64,000 nucleotides of DNA from Hyalangium versicolor (GTDB taxonomy: Bacteria > Myxococcota > Myxococcia > Myxococcales > Myxococcaceae): positions 1 through 64,000 of the forward strand of contig NZ_JAHXBF010000044.1 in NCBI RefSeq assembly GCF_020103695.1, given 5' to 3'. The number at the start of each line of letters is the position of its first letter. Within the stretch, counting starts at the first letter, position 1. The notes beneath the pieces were generated by a model. The model was not told where the DNA came from. It saw nothing but the letters and a program-made list of their open reading frames with translations, and did not search any database. The position numbers were made by a program, and so were the translations under genes. Positions 1 to 9,611 of this stretch are shown one piece after another.

Positions 1-100
1 GCGCCGCCTGCGCGTACGCGACGAACGACGGGACGATGTCCACTTCGGCCTCCTCGTCCTGGGCTGCTGCCTGATGCTCTTCCGTCGCCTTCAATCCTGA
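1..100. other. Possible partial coding end at the left edge, strand unresolved
   Basis: Two frames look coding here and the window is too short to choose. On the plus strand a frame entering at base 2 is open to a TGA at 98-100, giving a 32-residue tail with a hydrophobic stretch (FGLLVLGCCLMLF) as in a C-terminal membrane helix. On the minus strand a frame opening near base 95 with TTG runs leftward out of the window and would encode an acidic, Ala-rich N-terminus. Both have high G/C at third positions. Neither has a Shine-Dalgarno or a recognisable domain. Confidence 0.25.
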
Positions 101-130
101 CTTTTGTTAGGCGCTCTAAGCATTCCGGGC

Positions 131-203
131 GGTTGCGAGGTAAGGACACCATTCTGCTGAAGGTCTGCACCCCCGGCGCGGGTTCGAATCCAGCCGCATC
201 CCA
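131..203 (+). pseudogene. tRNA-like remnant (degenerate)
   Basis: The 3' half looks like a tRNA: a T-arm GCGGG-TTCGAAT-CCAGC (178-194, one mismatched pair) followed by CGCATCC (195-201), which pairs 6 of 7 with GGTTGCG at 131-137 as an acceptor stem. A GGTAAGGACACC segment (139-150) resembles the 3' side of the D-arm of Glu/Gln-type tRNAs. No proper 5-bp anticodon stem with a 7-base loop can be formed between 151 and 177, so a functional tRNA is unlikely. It could be a decayed tRNA or an attachment-site relic. Weak call. Confidence 0.3.
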
Positions 204-222
204 AGCCTCCTACTATGGGATG
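197..222 (-). terminator. Inverted repeat at the 3' end of hmgA
   Basis: CATCCCA (197-203) and TGGGATG (216-222) are a perfect 7-bp inverted repeat around a 12-base loop spanning the hmgA stop codon. There is no U-tract, so it is only a weak terminator candidate. It shares bases with the 3' end of the tRNA-like remnant. Confidence 0.25.
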
Positions 223-1373
223 AAGCTGTTCTGGTAGTTCGGATCCTCGACCGTGAGCGCCGCCGCCGTGGGATGCAGCGGCAACGTCGTGTCCAGCATC
301 ACCGCCAGCTCATCCGTCCTCTTGTGGCCGATGCTCGCCTCGTACGCGCCCGGGTGCGGTCCGTGCGCTACGCCAATCGGGTGGTGGCTCACGCTGCCCG
401 GTCCCACGCCTCGCCGACTGGTGAAGTTCCCCCGGCAGTAGAAGAGGAACTCGTCACAGTCCACCGAGCTGTGCGGGTACGGGCACGGGATGGCCTCCGG
501 ATGGAAGTCCACCACCCGCGGCACGAACGAACAGATCAGCGCCCCACGCGTGGCGAAGGTGCCATGCCACGTGGGCGGCAGGTGCACCAGGCCCGCTCTC
601 GGCTGGAAGTTCAGGATGGGGAACGCCCACGGATACACCGTGCCGTCCCAACCCACCACGTCCAGCGGCGAGCTCTGGTAGCGGAACCCGTGGAACGCAT
701 CCCCGCGCTTCACCACCAGGTCGCGGATGCCCTCGTCCTGCGGGCCCGTGAACGCCACCACCTTGAAGTCCCGGTGGCTGTAGGGCGCGTCCATCCGCAA
801 CTGCCCCACCTCGTTGCGCCACTGCCTCGGCAGGTGCAGCCCGCCCTTGCACTCAATGGACAGCCAGTACTGCGCCACGCCCTTGTCCGGGATGAACCGG
901 TGCACCATCCCGTGCGGCACAAAGACGTAGTCCTCCGCCTCGAAGCGCAGGTCCCCCAGCGGCGTGCGCAGCACCCCACTGCCCTCGTGGATGTAGAAGA
1001 GGTCATCCCCATCCGCGTTGTTGAAGTAGACGGGATCCGCCTCCGTGGGGTGCAACACCCCGAGCGTCACGTCGGCGTTGAAGAGCAGCGGCACCCGCGC
1101 GTCGATGGGCGCACCACCCACGCGCTTGAGCTCCTGCGTCTTGTAGTGCCGCTTGGCCAGGGCCCGCCCTGTCACCGGCTCCGGCGCCTTCCATCCGTGC
1201 GTCGCCTCCGACAGGCTCTGCGTGTGCGGCGCCCGCTGGTGGTACGCAATGGTGTAGGGCCCCTCGAACCCGTCGCGGGTGATGCACTCCTCGTACATCA
1301 GGGTGCCCTTCTCATCCCGCAGCTGGATGTGGTGCTTGCGGGGCACCTTCCCGACGACGCGTCGCTCGAACAT
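213..1373 (-). CDS. hmgA: Homogentisate 1,2-dioxygenase
   Basis: The 386-residue product is a cupin-type Fe(II) dioxygenase that opens the ring of homogentisate to give maleylacetoacetate in cytoplasmic tyrosine/phenylalanine catabolism. The N-terminus MFERRVVGKVPRKHH and the segment PYPHSSVDCDEFLFY are typical of the shorter bacterial form (human enzyme about 445 residues). Probable iron ligands lie at His301, Glu308 and the His337/His340 cluster (AHGPHPG). It is the last gene of a four-gene operon and starts only 3 bases after the hppD stop codon, so the two are probably translationally coupled. Identification is firm; assignment of the exact ligands is by comparison with the human enzyme. 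Confidence 0.96.
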   Translation of the reverse strand: MFERRVVGKVPRKHHIQLRDEKGTLMYEECITRDGFEGPYTIAYHQRAPHTQSLSEATHGWKAPEPVTGRALAKRHYKTQELKRVGGAPIDARVPLLFNADVTLGVLHPTEADPVYFNNADGDDLFYIHEGSGVLRTPLGDLRFEAEDYVFVPHGMVHRFIPDKGVAQYWLSIECKGGLHLPRQWRNEVGQLRMDAPYSHRDFKVVAFTGPQDEGIRDLVVKRGDAFHGFRYQSSPLDVVGWDGTVYPWAFPILNFQPRAGLVHLPPTWHGTFATRGALICSFVPRVVDFHPEAIPCPYPHSSVDCDEFLFYCRGNFTSRRGVGPGSVSHHPIGVAHGPHPGAYEASIGHKRTDELAVMLDTTLPLHPTAAALTVEDPNYQNSFIP

Positions 1374-1376
1374 GGC

Positions 1377-2537
1377 CTAGATCCGCCCTTCCGACTTCTG
1401 CTGGCGCTCGATGCTCTCGAACAGCGCGCGGAAGTTCCCGCCGCCGAAGCCCTGGTCTCCCTTGCGCTGGATGATCTCGTAGAAGAACGGGCCCGCGTGC
1501 GGATCCTTGTAGAGGCTCGCCGCGTCCTTCATGAAGATCTGCAGCAGGTACTGGTGCTCCTTGTCCCCATCGATGAGGATCTCCAGCTCGCGCAGCTTCT
1601 GGATATCCTCGTCGATCCTCTTGATACCCATGCGCTGGATGCGCTCGGGCAGCGCGTCGTAGTACGAGCCCGGCGTGGGCATGAACTGGATGCCCGCCGC
1701 CTCGCGCATCGCCTTCACCGAGCCGATGATGTCATTCACCGTGAGCGCCAGGTGCTGCACGCCGTCGCCCCGGTGGTCCTCGTTGAAGAGGTTGATCTGC
1801 GAAGCCTTGAAGAAGGGCCGCAGCGGCTCGTTGTTGGCGAACTTCACCTTGCTGTTCGGATCCCACACCACCGTGGAGCGCAGGCCCGACCCGTGATCCC
1901 GCTTCTGCTGCGCCATGTCCTCGGTGTGGAACTGGATGCCCCAGAACGTCTCGAAGCCCATGACGTGCTCCATCCACAGGAGCATGGGCTTCATCGTCTG
2001 GAAGTTGCAGGTGATGTGGTCCACGCGGCCAAAGCCATAGCGGTTCTGCCCGCCCTGCGGCGTGGCGTGGGCCTGGAAGCCCGGGTACAGCGCGCGGTAG
2101 CCGTCCCGCTGGATGAAGCGGAAGGTGGTGTCACCGAACGGCGTGGTGATGGAGAACATCGCCAGCTTGCCGCCCCGCTCGTCGGTGTAGCGCTGGATGT
2201 CCGTGATAAAGGTGGCGTCCCGCTTCTCGAGCAGCCGGAAGGCCTTCTCGACGTCCTCCACCTCGTAGTTGATGGTGCCCACCCCGTCCGGGTGCTTGCG
2301 CAGGAAGCGCCAGGCGCGTCCGCCATCGCCATCCGGCTGGCTGACGATGAGCACCACGTCCCCCGCCTGGAAGACGGCCGACTTCTGCTTGCCCGCCTTC
2401 TCCAGCTCCGGCGACGACACGCCCAGCTCCGCGAAGTCCAGCCCCTTCGTGTAGAAGCGGCGGCTGCGCTCCAAGTCATGCACGTACCAGTGCACGCTCT
2501 CGATCATCTTGATGCCCAGCGATTCAACTTTGGCCAT
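1377..2537 (-). CDS. hppD: 4-hydroxyphenylpyruvate dioxygenase
   Basis: The enzyme converts 4-hydroxyphenylpyruvate to homogentisate, the step before HmgA. It is 386 residues, normal for the family, with two vicinal-oxygen-chelate halves. The iron facial triad is visible: His174 (VDHITCNF), His262 (GVQHLALT) and Glu354 (PFFYEIIQRKG). The C-terminal GFGGGNFRALFESIE motif, which closes over the active site, is intact. The frame stays open upstream of MAKVES, but that Met matches the family N-terminus and the upstream frame overlaps maiA, so 2537 is the start. It lies 29 bases after maiA in the tyrosine operon. Confidence 0.96.
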   Translation of the reverse strand: MAKVESLGIKMIESVHWYVHDLERSRRFYTKGLDFAELGVSSPELEKAGKQKSAVFQAGDVVLIVSQPDGDGGRAWRFLRKHPDGVGTINYEVEDVEKAFRLLEKRDATFITDIQRYTDERGGKLAMFSITTPFGDTTFRFIQRDGYRALYPGFQAHATPQGGQNRYGFGRVDHITCNFQTMKPMLLWMEHVMGFETFWGIQFHTEDMAQQKRDHGSGLRSTVVWDPNSKVKFANNEPLRPFFKASQINLFNEDHRGDGVQHLALTVNDIIGSVKAMREAAGIQFMPTPGSYYDALPERIQRMGIKRIDEDIQKLRELEILIDGDKEHQYLLQIFMKDAASLYKDPHAGPFFYEIIQRKGDQGFGGGNFRALFESIERQQKSEGRI

Positions 2538-2566
2538 GGTCGGTTCCTTCAAGAGTGCTTGAACTG

Positions 2567-3210
2567 TCAGGCCGGCACCGCGTCGGGTTGCCGGTCGGGA
2601 TGCGCCGCCTGGAAGGCGGGAAGTTTCTCGCACGCTGCCTCGATGCGCAGGAGCGTGGGATAGGGCGTCAGGTCTACTCCATAACGCCGAGCCCCGTAGA
2701 GTTGCGGCACCAGGTAGATGTCCGCCAGCGACACTGTCTCTCCCAGACAGTAGGTGCCCGCGGTCTCCTTCACCGCGGCCTCCAGCGCCGTCAGCCCGCG
2801 GACGTTCCAGTGCGCGGCGAAGGCCTTCTCGTCGGCCTTCAGCTCGTTCTTCACGTACTGGGCGACCGAGGTGTTCTGCAGCGGCTGGATTCCCGAGTTC
2901 ACCATCTCCACCAGCATGCGGACCCGGGCGCGCGGCAGCGGCTCGGCTGGCAGCAGCGCGGGCGTGCGGTAGCGCTCCTCCAGGTACTCCAGGATGGCGA
3001 CCGACTGAGACAATCGCACCAGCACCCCGCCCTCCTCGAACTCGAGGGTGGGCACGGTGCGCATGGGATTGATGGCGCGGTACGCCTCCGAGTTCTGCTG
3101 CCCGCCGTCCTTCAGCAAGTGGATGGGCTCGTAGCTGTAGGCCACGCCCTTGAGGCTCAGCCCGAGGCGCACCCGCCACGAGCTCGTCGATCGCCAGTAG
3201 CTGTACAGCT

Positions 3211-3214
<4 letters not shown>
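2567..3214 (-). CDS. maiA: Maleylacetoacetate isomerase (zeta-class GST)
   Basis: The 215-residue glutathione S-transferase fold protein is expected to isomerise maleylacetoacetate to fumarylacetoacetate using glutathione. The N-terminal thioredoxin-like half has YWRSTSSWRVRLGL, the zeta-class SSxxxRVRxxL signature with the catalytic Ser pair, and NPMRTVPTLEF carries the cis-proline that binds glutathione. The helical C-terminal half is complete. Its ATG overlaps the fahA stop by ATGA (3211-3214), indicating translational coupling. Its position between fahA and hppD confirms the role in tyrosine breakdown. Confidence 0.94.
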
Positions 3215-4185
<971 letters not shown>

Positions 4186-4604
4186 TGCCGGGCTCCTGGG
4201 CGGCCGAGAGGAGAACTGCCAGGCCGCCATCTTGCGCCGCGCTTTTGTGCCCTGAAACTGGGGGTGTCAAGCCACTCGCGGGTAGAAGACCGGGGGTGGC
4301 GGTTGTTGCTCCCAGAAGTCTGGCCTCCAGGACACCTGTACCGGGCTGATCCCATGGCACACCGGCCGACGCTGTGCGCACTGCGTCATCGCCGGTTGCC
4401 TGTCTGCTCTCCGGGCCGTCGTATCAGGCCTTGCGAGCAAGTGGGATGGAACCGGCGCAGCTTTGTTGAACGCCAGGGCAGCAAGTCCGAGTCGGTCGGC
4501 GCTGACCCCTTGGCACGGACCGTTCCGGCACCAAGCTTGTCGCAGGGACGACGCGCAGCCGACCGCATTGCCACGGCAATGCGCTGGGAGGGCGAGGGCA
4601 TCGA
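4186..4604. promoter_or_regulatory. Divergent intergenic region between fahA and the hybrid kinase
   Basis: About 420 bases separate the tyrosine operon from the hybrid kinase, so both promoters should lie here. No convincing -35/-10 pair, regulator palindrome or small gene stands out. A GGGAGGGCGAGGG purine run at 4587-4599 probably serves as the ribosome site of the kinase. Confidence 0.35.
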
Positions 4605-7600
4605 ATGGCAGACGGCTTTCCACAGGCCAGCGCCGCTCCTGGAGAACCTCTCCCCGGGCGTCGGCTGGGCAATCGCTTCGAGCTCCTCCAGCGGATGAAG
4701 GCGGGCCGAGGTATCTCGACCTGGCTGGGGAGCGACCTGCGGACCGGGGGCCGGGTCGTCATCAAGGTGACCCCCACCACCACCCTGGCACCCGCGGCCC
4801 GGCAACGGCTGGAGCACGAGGCCTCGGTGCTGGCGGAGCTGCGCAGCAGTTTCCTCACCCCCATGCTTCACATGGGCGTGTCGGGAGAACTGCTCTATCT
4901 CGTTACCCCCTACATCCCCGGAGAGACGCTCGAGGAACGGCTCTCCCACGGCAGCCTCTCGCTGCCAGAAGTGCTCACTCTGGGACAGTGCGTGCTGGCC
5001 GCGCTCGCCGAGGCCCACCGCCACGGCGTGCTGCACCGGGACGTGAAGCCCGCCAACATCATTGTCGAGGGCCAGCCGCTGGCGCGCGCCACGCTGGTGG
5101 ACTTCGGCCTGTCGCGCAGTGAGCGGTTGGATCCGTCGTTGAGGGATCTGCCCGTGGGCACCGCGCGCTACCTCTCGCCGGAGCAGGCCGGGTTGCTCAA
5201 CCGTCCGGTGGAGGTGACGTCGGACCTGTACTCCGTGGGCATCGTGCTCTTCGAGGCGCTCTCGGGCCGCCCCGCGTTCGACGGGGGCTCCGTGGGCGAG
5301 GTGCTGCGGCAGCACCTGGCGGCGCGACCCAAGCTGCGCAGTGGAGGAGTGGAGGTACCCCGCGCGCTAGAGGAGCTGGTGGGCCGGCTGCTGCAGACCG
5401 ACCCCACGGACCGGTACCAGTCCGCCGAGTCCGCGCTGGCGGATCTGCGCGCGCTGGACGAGGCGCTCTCGCAGGGTGAGGCGGAACCGGAGCTCGTCAC
5501 CGGCTCGCATGATCAGCGCCGCAGCCTCACCGAGCCCTCTTTCGTCGGCCGCCACGAGGAGCTGGCGGTGCTGGAACGCGAGCTGGAGCGCACCCGCTCC
5601 GAACCGGGGCGGCTGGTGGTGGTGGAGGCGGAGTCCGGTGGCGGCAAGAGCCGGCTTCTGGAGGAGCTGTCCGCGCGCGCCGTGCACCACCGGGCGTGGG
5701 TGCTCCAGGGACAGGCGCAGGATCAGGCCGCGCAGCGCCCCTTCCAGCTCTTCACCGGAGTGGCGGCGGGTATCGCCGCGGCAGCGCGCGAGAAGCCTGC
5801 CCTGGCGGAGATGCTGCGCGACCGGCTGGGAGAGCAGACCTCGGCGCTGTCCACCGTGCTGCCCCAGTTGGAGCCAGTGCTGCGCCCGGGCCCGCAGCAG
5901 AGCCTGGGCCCCGAGTCCTTCGGTGAGAACCGCGGCATCCGCGCCCTCACCTCGCTGCTGGCGGCACTGGGCACGGAGGCGGAGCCCGCAGTGGTGCTGC
6001 TGGATGATTGCCAGTGGGCGGATGAGCTCACGCTGAAGGCCATCGAGAACTGGCAGCAGGGCGCCTCGCACAGCGAGGGGCATGTGATGCTGGTGGTGTC
6101 CTTCCGCAGCGAGGAGGCGGGCCCCGGCCACATGCTGCGGCGGCTGAAGCCCAGCGCCCACCTGCGCCTGGCGACGTTCGGCGCCGCCGAGGTGGCGCGC
6201 ATGGCCGAGTCCATGGCCGGAGCCCTGCCGCACGAGGCCACGGAGCTGGTGGCGCGGCTCTCGGAGGGCAACCCCTTCATGGCCTCGGCGATGCTCCACG
6301 GGCTGGTGGAGGACGGAGCGCTGGTACCCGGGCCGGATGGCTGGCAGGTGGATGCGGACGCCATGGCGCACGTGCGCTCGTCGCGGCAGGCCGCCTCGTT
6401 CCTGGTGCGGCGGCTGAAGCGGCTACCGGCGGAGTCTTTGCGGCTGCTCTCGGTGGGCGCGGTGCTGGGCAAGAGCTTCGATCTGGAGCGCGTGGCGGCG
6501 CTGTCTGGCACGCACCCCGAGCGGGTGGCCGCGGCGCTGGCCGAGCCTCGGCGGCGGCACATGCTGTGGGAGGACAGCAGGGATAGGTACACCTTCGTCC
6601 ACGACAAGCTGCGCGAGGCGCTGCTGGGGCTGCTGCTCCCGGACGAGCGCAAGGAGCTGCACCGGCTGACGGCGCGCACCATCGCCAGCAGCCCGATGGC
6701 GGATCCCTTCGAGCTGGCCTACCACTTCGACGCCGCGGGCGAGTACACCCAGGCCCTGCCCTACGCGCTGGTGGCGGCGGAGAAGGCCCGGCAGCAGTTC
6801 GCCCTGGCCACCGCGGACCTCAACTACCGCATCGCCGAGCGGGGCGCGGCCGGCGCGGACACCGGCACGCGCTACCGCATCGCCTCCGGGCTGGGGGACG
6901 TGCTCATGCTGCGCGGCCGCTACGAGGAGGCCCAGCCACAGATGGAGCTCGCCCAGAGCCTGGCCAGCACCCGCGTGGAGCAGGCCCGCACCTGGTCCAA
7001 GCTGGGAGAGCTGGCCTTCAAGCGCGGCAAGGGAGACGAGGGCAACGCGGCGCTCGAGACGGGACTGAAGCTGCTCGGGCGCTGGGTGCCAGACAGCAAC
7101 GCCCTGCGCGCCATGGGCGCCCTCTGGGAGATGGCCGTCCAGGCCGGGCACACGCTGCTGCCCCAGGTCTGGCTGTCGCGCCGCCCGCTGGACGACAGCG
7201 AGGAGGATCTCCTGGCCGTCCACCTCTACAGCCGGCTGGCGTATGGGTACTGGTACCAGCGCGGACGCATGGCCGTGCTCTGGGCGCACCTGCGCGAGCT
7301 GAACATCGCCGAGCGCTACCCGCCCACCCCCGAGCTGGCCCAGGCCTACTCGGAGCACTCGCCCGTGGCCACGGTGCTGCCCTGGTTCGAGCGCGCCATC
7401 GACTACGTGAGTCGCTCCCTGGCGATGCGCCGGGAGATGGGAGATGTCTGGGGCCAGGGGCAGTCGCTCGGCTTCTACGGGCTGGCGATGTATTGCTCGG
7501 GCCGCTTCGAGGAGTGTATCGAGCGCATCCGCGAGGCCATGCGGCTGTTGGATCGCACCGGCGATCGGTGGGAGATGAACAACGCCCACTTCCAGATGTG

Positions 7601-9611
7601 CATGGCGCTCTACCGGCTGGGGCGGCTGAAGGAGGCCGTGAGCTCCGCCCAGCAGTTGCACCGGGCGGCGCTGGCCATCGGAGACCGGTACGCGGCGCGG
7701 CTCGCGCTGGAGGCCTGGGGCAAGGCCTCAGTGGGCCGCATTCCTCGCACCCTGCTGGAGCCCGAGTTGGCCAACCCCAGCGCGGATCCCCAGTCGCGCG
7801 CGGGCGTGCTCATGGCCGAAGCCATCCGCCAGCTCCACGAAGGTGACGCGGAGGGCGCCGTCACCACGCTGGAGCAGGCCGAGCGGCTGGTGGAGCTCAC
7901 CCACCTGCGCAACGAATACGTCTCCTCCGTGCCGGGCTGGCTGGCCACCGCGCGGCGCCTGCGCCTGGAGGGCATCTCGTCGTACGCGCCTGCCCGGCGC
8001 GAGGAGCTGCTGGAGGAGACCGAGCGCACCGCGGAGCGAGCCCACAAGGTGGCGCGAACCTACCGCAACAACCTCCCCCACGCCCTGCGCGAGAAGGGCC
8101 TGCTGGCGGCCATGAGGGGGCGGAGCCGGAAGGCTCGCCGCTGGTTGGAGCAGAGCCTGCGCGTGGCCGAGGAGCTGAAAATGCGCCACGAGCGTGCCCA
8201 GACGCTGCTGGCGCGCGGACAGGTGGGCAAGGAGCTCGGCTGGCCCGAAGCCACGGAAGATCTGCGGACGGCCACCCGGGAACTCCAGGAGATGGAGCAG
8301 GGCCTGGCCGAGGAATCCCTCGCGCCGGGAGCAACCCCCGAGCGGCTCGAGACGCTGTCCCTGGCCGATCGCTTCCCCCGCGTGCTGGAGGCCGGCCGGC
8401 GCATCGCCTCGGCCCTCACGCGCGAAGCGGTGTTCGAAGCGGTGCGTCAGTCCATGCTGGAGCTGCTGCGCGCGGAGCACTGCGTGGTGCTGGATCCCGC
8501 CGACGTGCTCCCCGAGGACACCCGCGCCGCCGAGGGCGTGAGCCGCACCGCCATCAACCAGGCCCTGGAGACGGGGCGTCCGGCCATTCTCGGTCAGGGC
8601 ATGCCCGGCGGCGTGAGCGACAGCATGGAGATGATCGGCGTGCGTTCGCTGCTGTGCGCGCCGCTGCAGGTGCGAGGCAAGACGGTGGCCTGTGTCTGCG
8701 CCAGCCACCGCCAGGTAGGCGAGCTGTTCGGCGAGGACGAGGAGAAGCTCACGGGCTTCATCACCACGCTGGCCAGCGTGGCGCTGGAGAACGCGGAGGG
8801 CTTCGAGCGCATGGCAGCCCTCTCGGAGGAGCGGGGACGGCTCTACCGCGAGGAGCAGGAGGCGGTGCGCCGCCGGGACGACTTCCTCTCCATCGCCGCG
8901 CACGAGCTGAAGACGCCGCTCACCTCGCTCCAGCTCCACCTCCAGGGACTCATGTCCCAGGTGCGGCAGACGGCGCAGACGATGCCGCCCGAGCGCGTGG
9001 CCAACAAGCTGGAATCGGCCAACATGCAGACGCAGCGCCTGGGCCGGCTCGTCAACGAGCTGCTGGACATCTCTCGCGTGGCGCAGGGCCAGTTGCTGGG
9101 GAAGATGGAGGAAGTGGATCTCGTAGCCCTGGTCCGAGGCGTCATCGAGCGCTCGCGCGAGGCCCTGGCCCGGGCAGAGTGCCCGGTGGAGCTGTATGCG
9201 AGCTCCAGTGTCATCGGGCACTGGGACGCGATGCGGCTGGAGCAGGTGGTGGGCAACCTGATCACCAACGCGATGAAGTACGGCGCGGGCAAGCGCATTC
9301 AGGTGACGGTGGACGCCGACGCCACGCACGCCCGGCTCCGGGTCAAGGACGAGGGTATCGGCATCGCCCCGGAGGACGCCGAGCGCATCTTCGAACGCTT
9401 CGAGCGCGCCGTGTCCGTGAGGCACTACGGCGGCTTCGGCATCGGCCTGTGGCTGGTGCGGGAGATCGTCCAGGCCCTGGGCGGCACGGTGGAGGTGGAG
9501 AGCGCCCCGGGCAAGGGCGCCACCTTCACCGTCACCCTGCCCCTGAGCGGCCCGGAGCAGCCCGCCGCGGGGGACAAGCCCCTCAGCGCCGAGTCAGCTC
9601 CAGGTAGATGA
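4605..9611 (+). CDS. Hybrid Ser/Thr kinase - ATPase - TPR - GAF - histidine kinase
   Basis: This 1668-residue cytoplasmic signalling protein fuses two kinase types. Residues about 25-290 are a Hanks-type kinase with HRDVKPANIIV, VDFGLS and a SPEQAG APE-like motif; its glycine loop is degenerate (RMKAGRG). An AAA/STAND-type ATPase follows (about 310-560; P-loop ESGGGKSRLL near 343, Walker B VVLLDDCQWAD). About 640-1200 is a helical, TPR-like region and about 1250-1390 a GAF domain. The C-terminus is a complete histidine kinase: H-box AAHELKTPLTS (His near 1431), N-box NLITNAMKYG, G1 DEGIGIA, G2 GFGIGLWL. No receiver domain or membrane segment is present, so a separate response regulator is expected; none is adjacent. 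The stop overlaps the convergent methyltransferase gene by 29 bases. Confidence 0.93.
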   Translation: MADGFPQASAAPGEPLPGRRLGNRFELLQRMKAGRGISTWLGSDLRTGGRVVIKVTPTTTLAPAARQRLEHEASVLAELRSSFLTPMLHMGVSGELLYLVTPYIPGETLEERLSHGSLSLPEVLTLGQCVLAALAEAHRHGVLHRDVKPANIIVEGQPLARATLVDFGLSRSERLDPSLRDLPVGTARYLSPEQAGLLNRPVEVTSDLYSVGIVLFEALSGRPAFDGGSVGEVLRQHLAARPKLRSGGVEVPRALEELVGRLLQTDPTDRYQSAESALADLRALDEALSQGEAEPELVTGSHDQRRSLTEPSFVGRHEELAVLERELERTRSEPGRLVVVEAESGGGKSRLLEELSARAVHHRAWVLQGQAQDQAAQRPFQLFTGVAAGIAAAAREKPALAEMLRDRLGEQTSALSTVLPQLEPVLRPGPQQSLGPESFGENRGIRALTSLLAALGTEAEPAVVLLDDCQWADELTLKAIENWQQGASHSEGHVMLVVSFRSEEAGPGHMLRRLKPSAHLRLATFGAAEVARMAESMAGALPHEATELVARLSEGNPFMASAMLHGLVEDGALVPGPDGWQVDADAMAHVRSSRQAASFLVRRLKRLPAESLRLLSVGAVLGKSFDLERVAALSGTHPERVAAALAEPRRRHMLWEDSRDRYTFVHDKLREALLGLLLPDERKELHRLTARTIASSPMADPFELAYHFDAAGEYTQALPYALVAAEKARQQFALATADLNYRIAERGAAGADTGTRYRIASGLGDVLMLRGRYEEAQPQMELAQSLASTRVEQARTWSKLGELAFKRGKGDEGNAALETGLKLLGRWVPDSNALRAMGALWEMAVQAGHTLLPQVWLSRRPLDDSEEDLLAVHLYSRLAYGYWYQRGRMAVLWAHLRELNIAERYPPTPELAQAYSEHSPVATVLPWFERAIDYVSRSLAMRREMGDVWGQGQSLGFYGLAMYCSGRFEECIERIREAMRLLDRTGDRWEMNNAHFQMCMALYRLGRLKEAVSSAQQLHRAALAIGDRYAARLALEAWGKASVGRIPRTLLEPELANPSADPQSRAGVLMAEAIRQLHEGDAEGAVTTLEQAERLVELTHLRNEYVSSVPGWLATARRLRLEGISSYAPARREELLEETERTAERAHKVARTYRNNLPHALREKGLLAAMRGRSRKARRWLEQSLRVAEELKMRHERAQTLLARGQVGKELGWPEATEDLRTATRELQEMEQGLAEESLAPGATPERLETLSLADRFPRVLEAGRRIASALTREAVFEAVRQSMLELLRAEHCVVLDPADVLPEDTRAAEGVSRTAINQALETGRPAILGQGMPGGVSDSMEMIGVRSLLCAPLQVRGKTVACVCASHRQVGELFGEDEEKLTGFITTLASVALENAEGFERMAALSEERGRLYREEQEAVRRRDDFLSIAAHELKTPLTSLQLHLQGLMSQVRQTAQTMPPERVANKLESANMQTQRLGRLVNELLDISRVAQGQLLGKMEEVDLVALVRGVIERSREALARAECPVELYASSSVIGHWDAMRLEQVVGNLITNAMKYGAGKRIQVTVDADATHARLRVKDEGIGIAPEDAERIFERFERAVSVRHYGGFGIGLWLVREIVQALGGTVEVESAPGKGATFTVTLPLSGPEQPAAGDKPLSAESAPGR

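Noticed and set aside
273..2663. Long open frame on the plus strand opposite hmgA and hppD
   Set aside because: It is rich in Arg/His/Leu/Val, has no domain, and is the antisense shadow of two clearly identified genes in GC-rich DNA.
1377..3179. Extended frame joining hppD with upstream sequence as a 600-residue protein
   Set aside because: The extension overlaps maiA and the conserved HppD N-terminus begins at MAKVES (2537).
4511..4526. TGGCACG resembling a sigma-54 -24 element
   Set aside because: The expected GC of the -12 element (TTGC) is absent at the required spacing.
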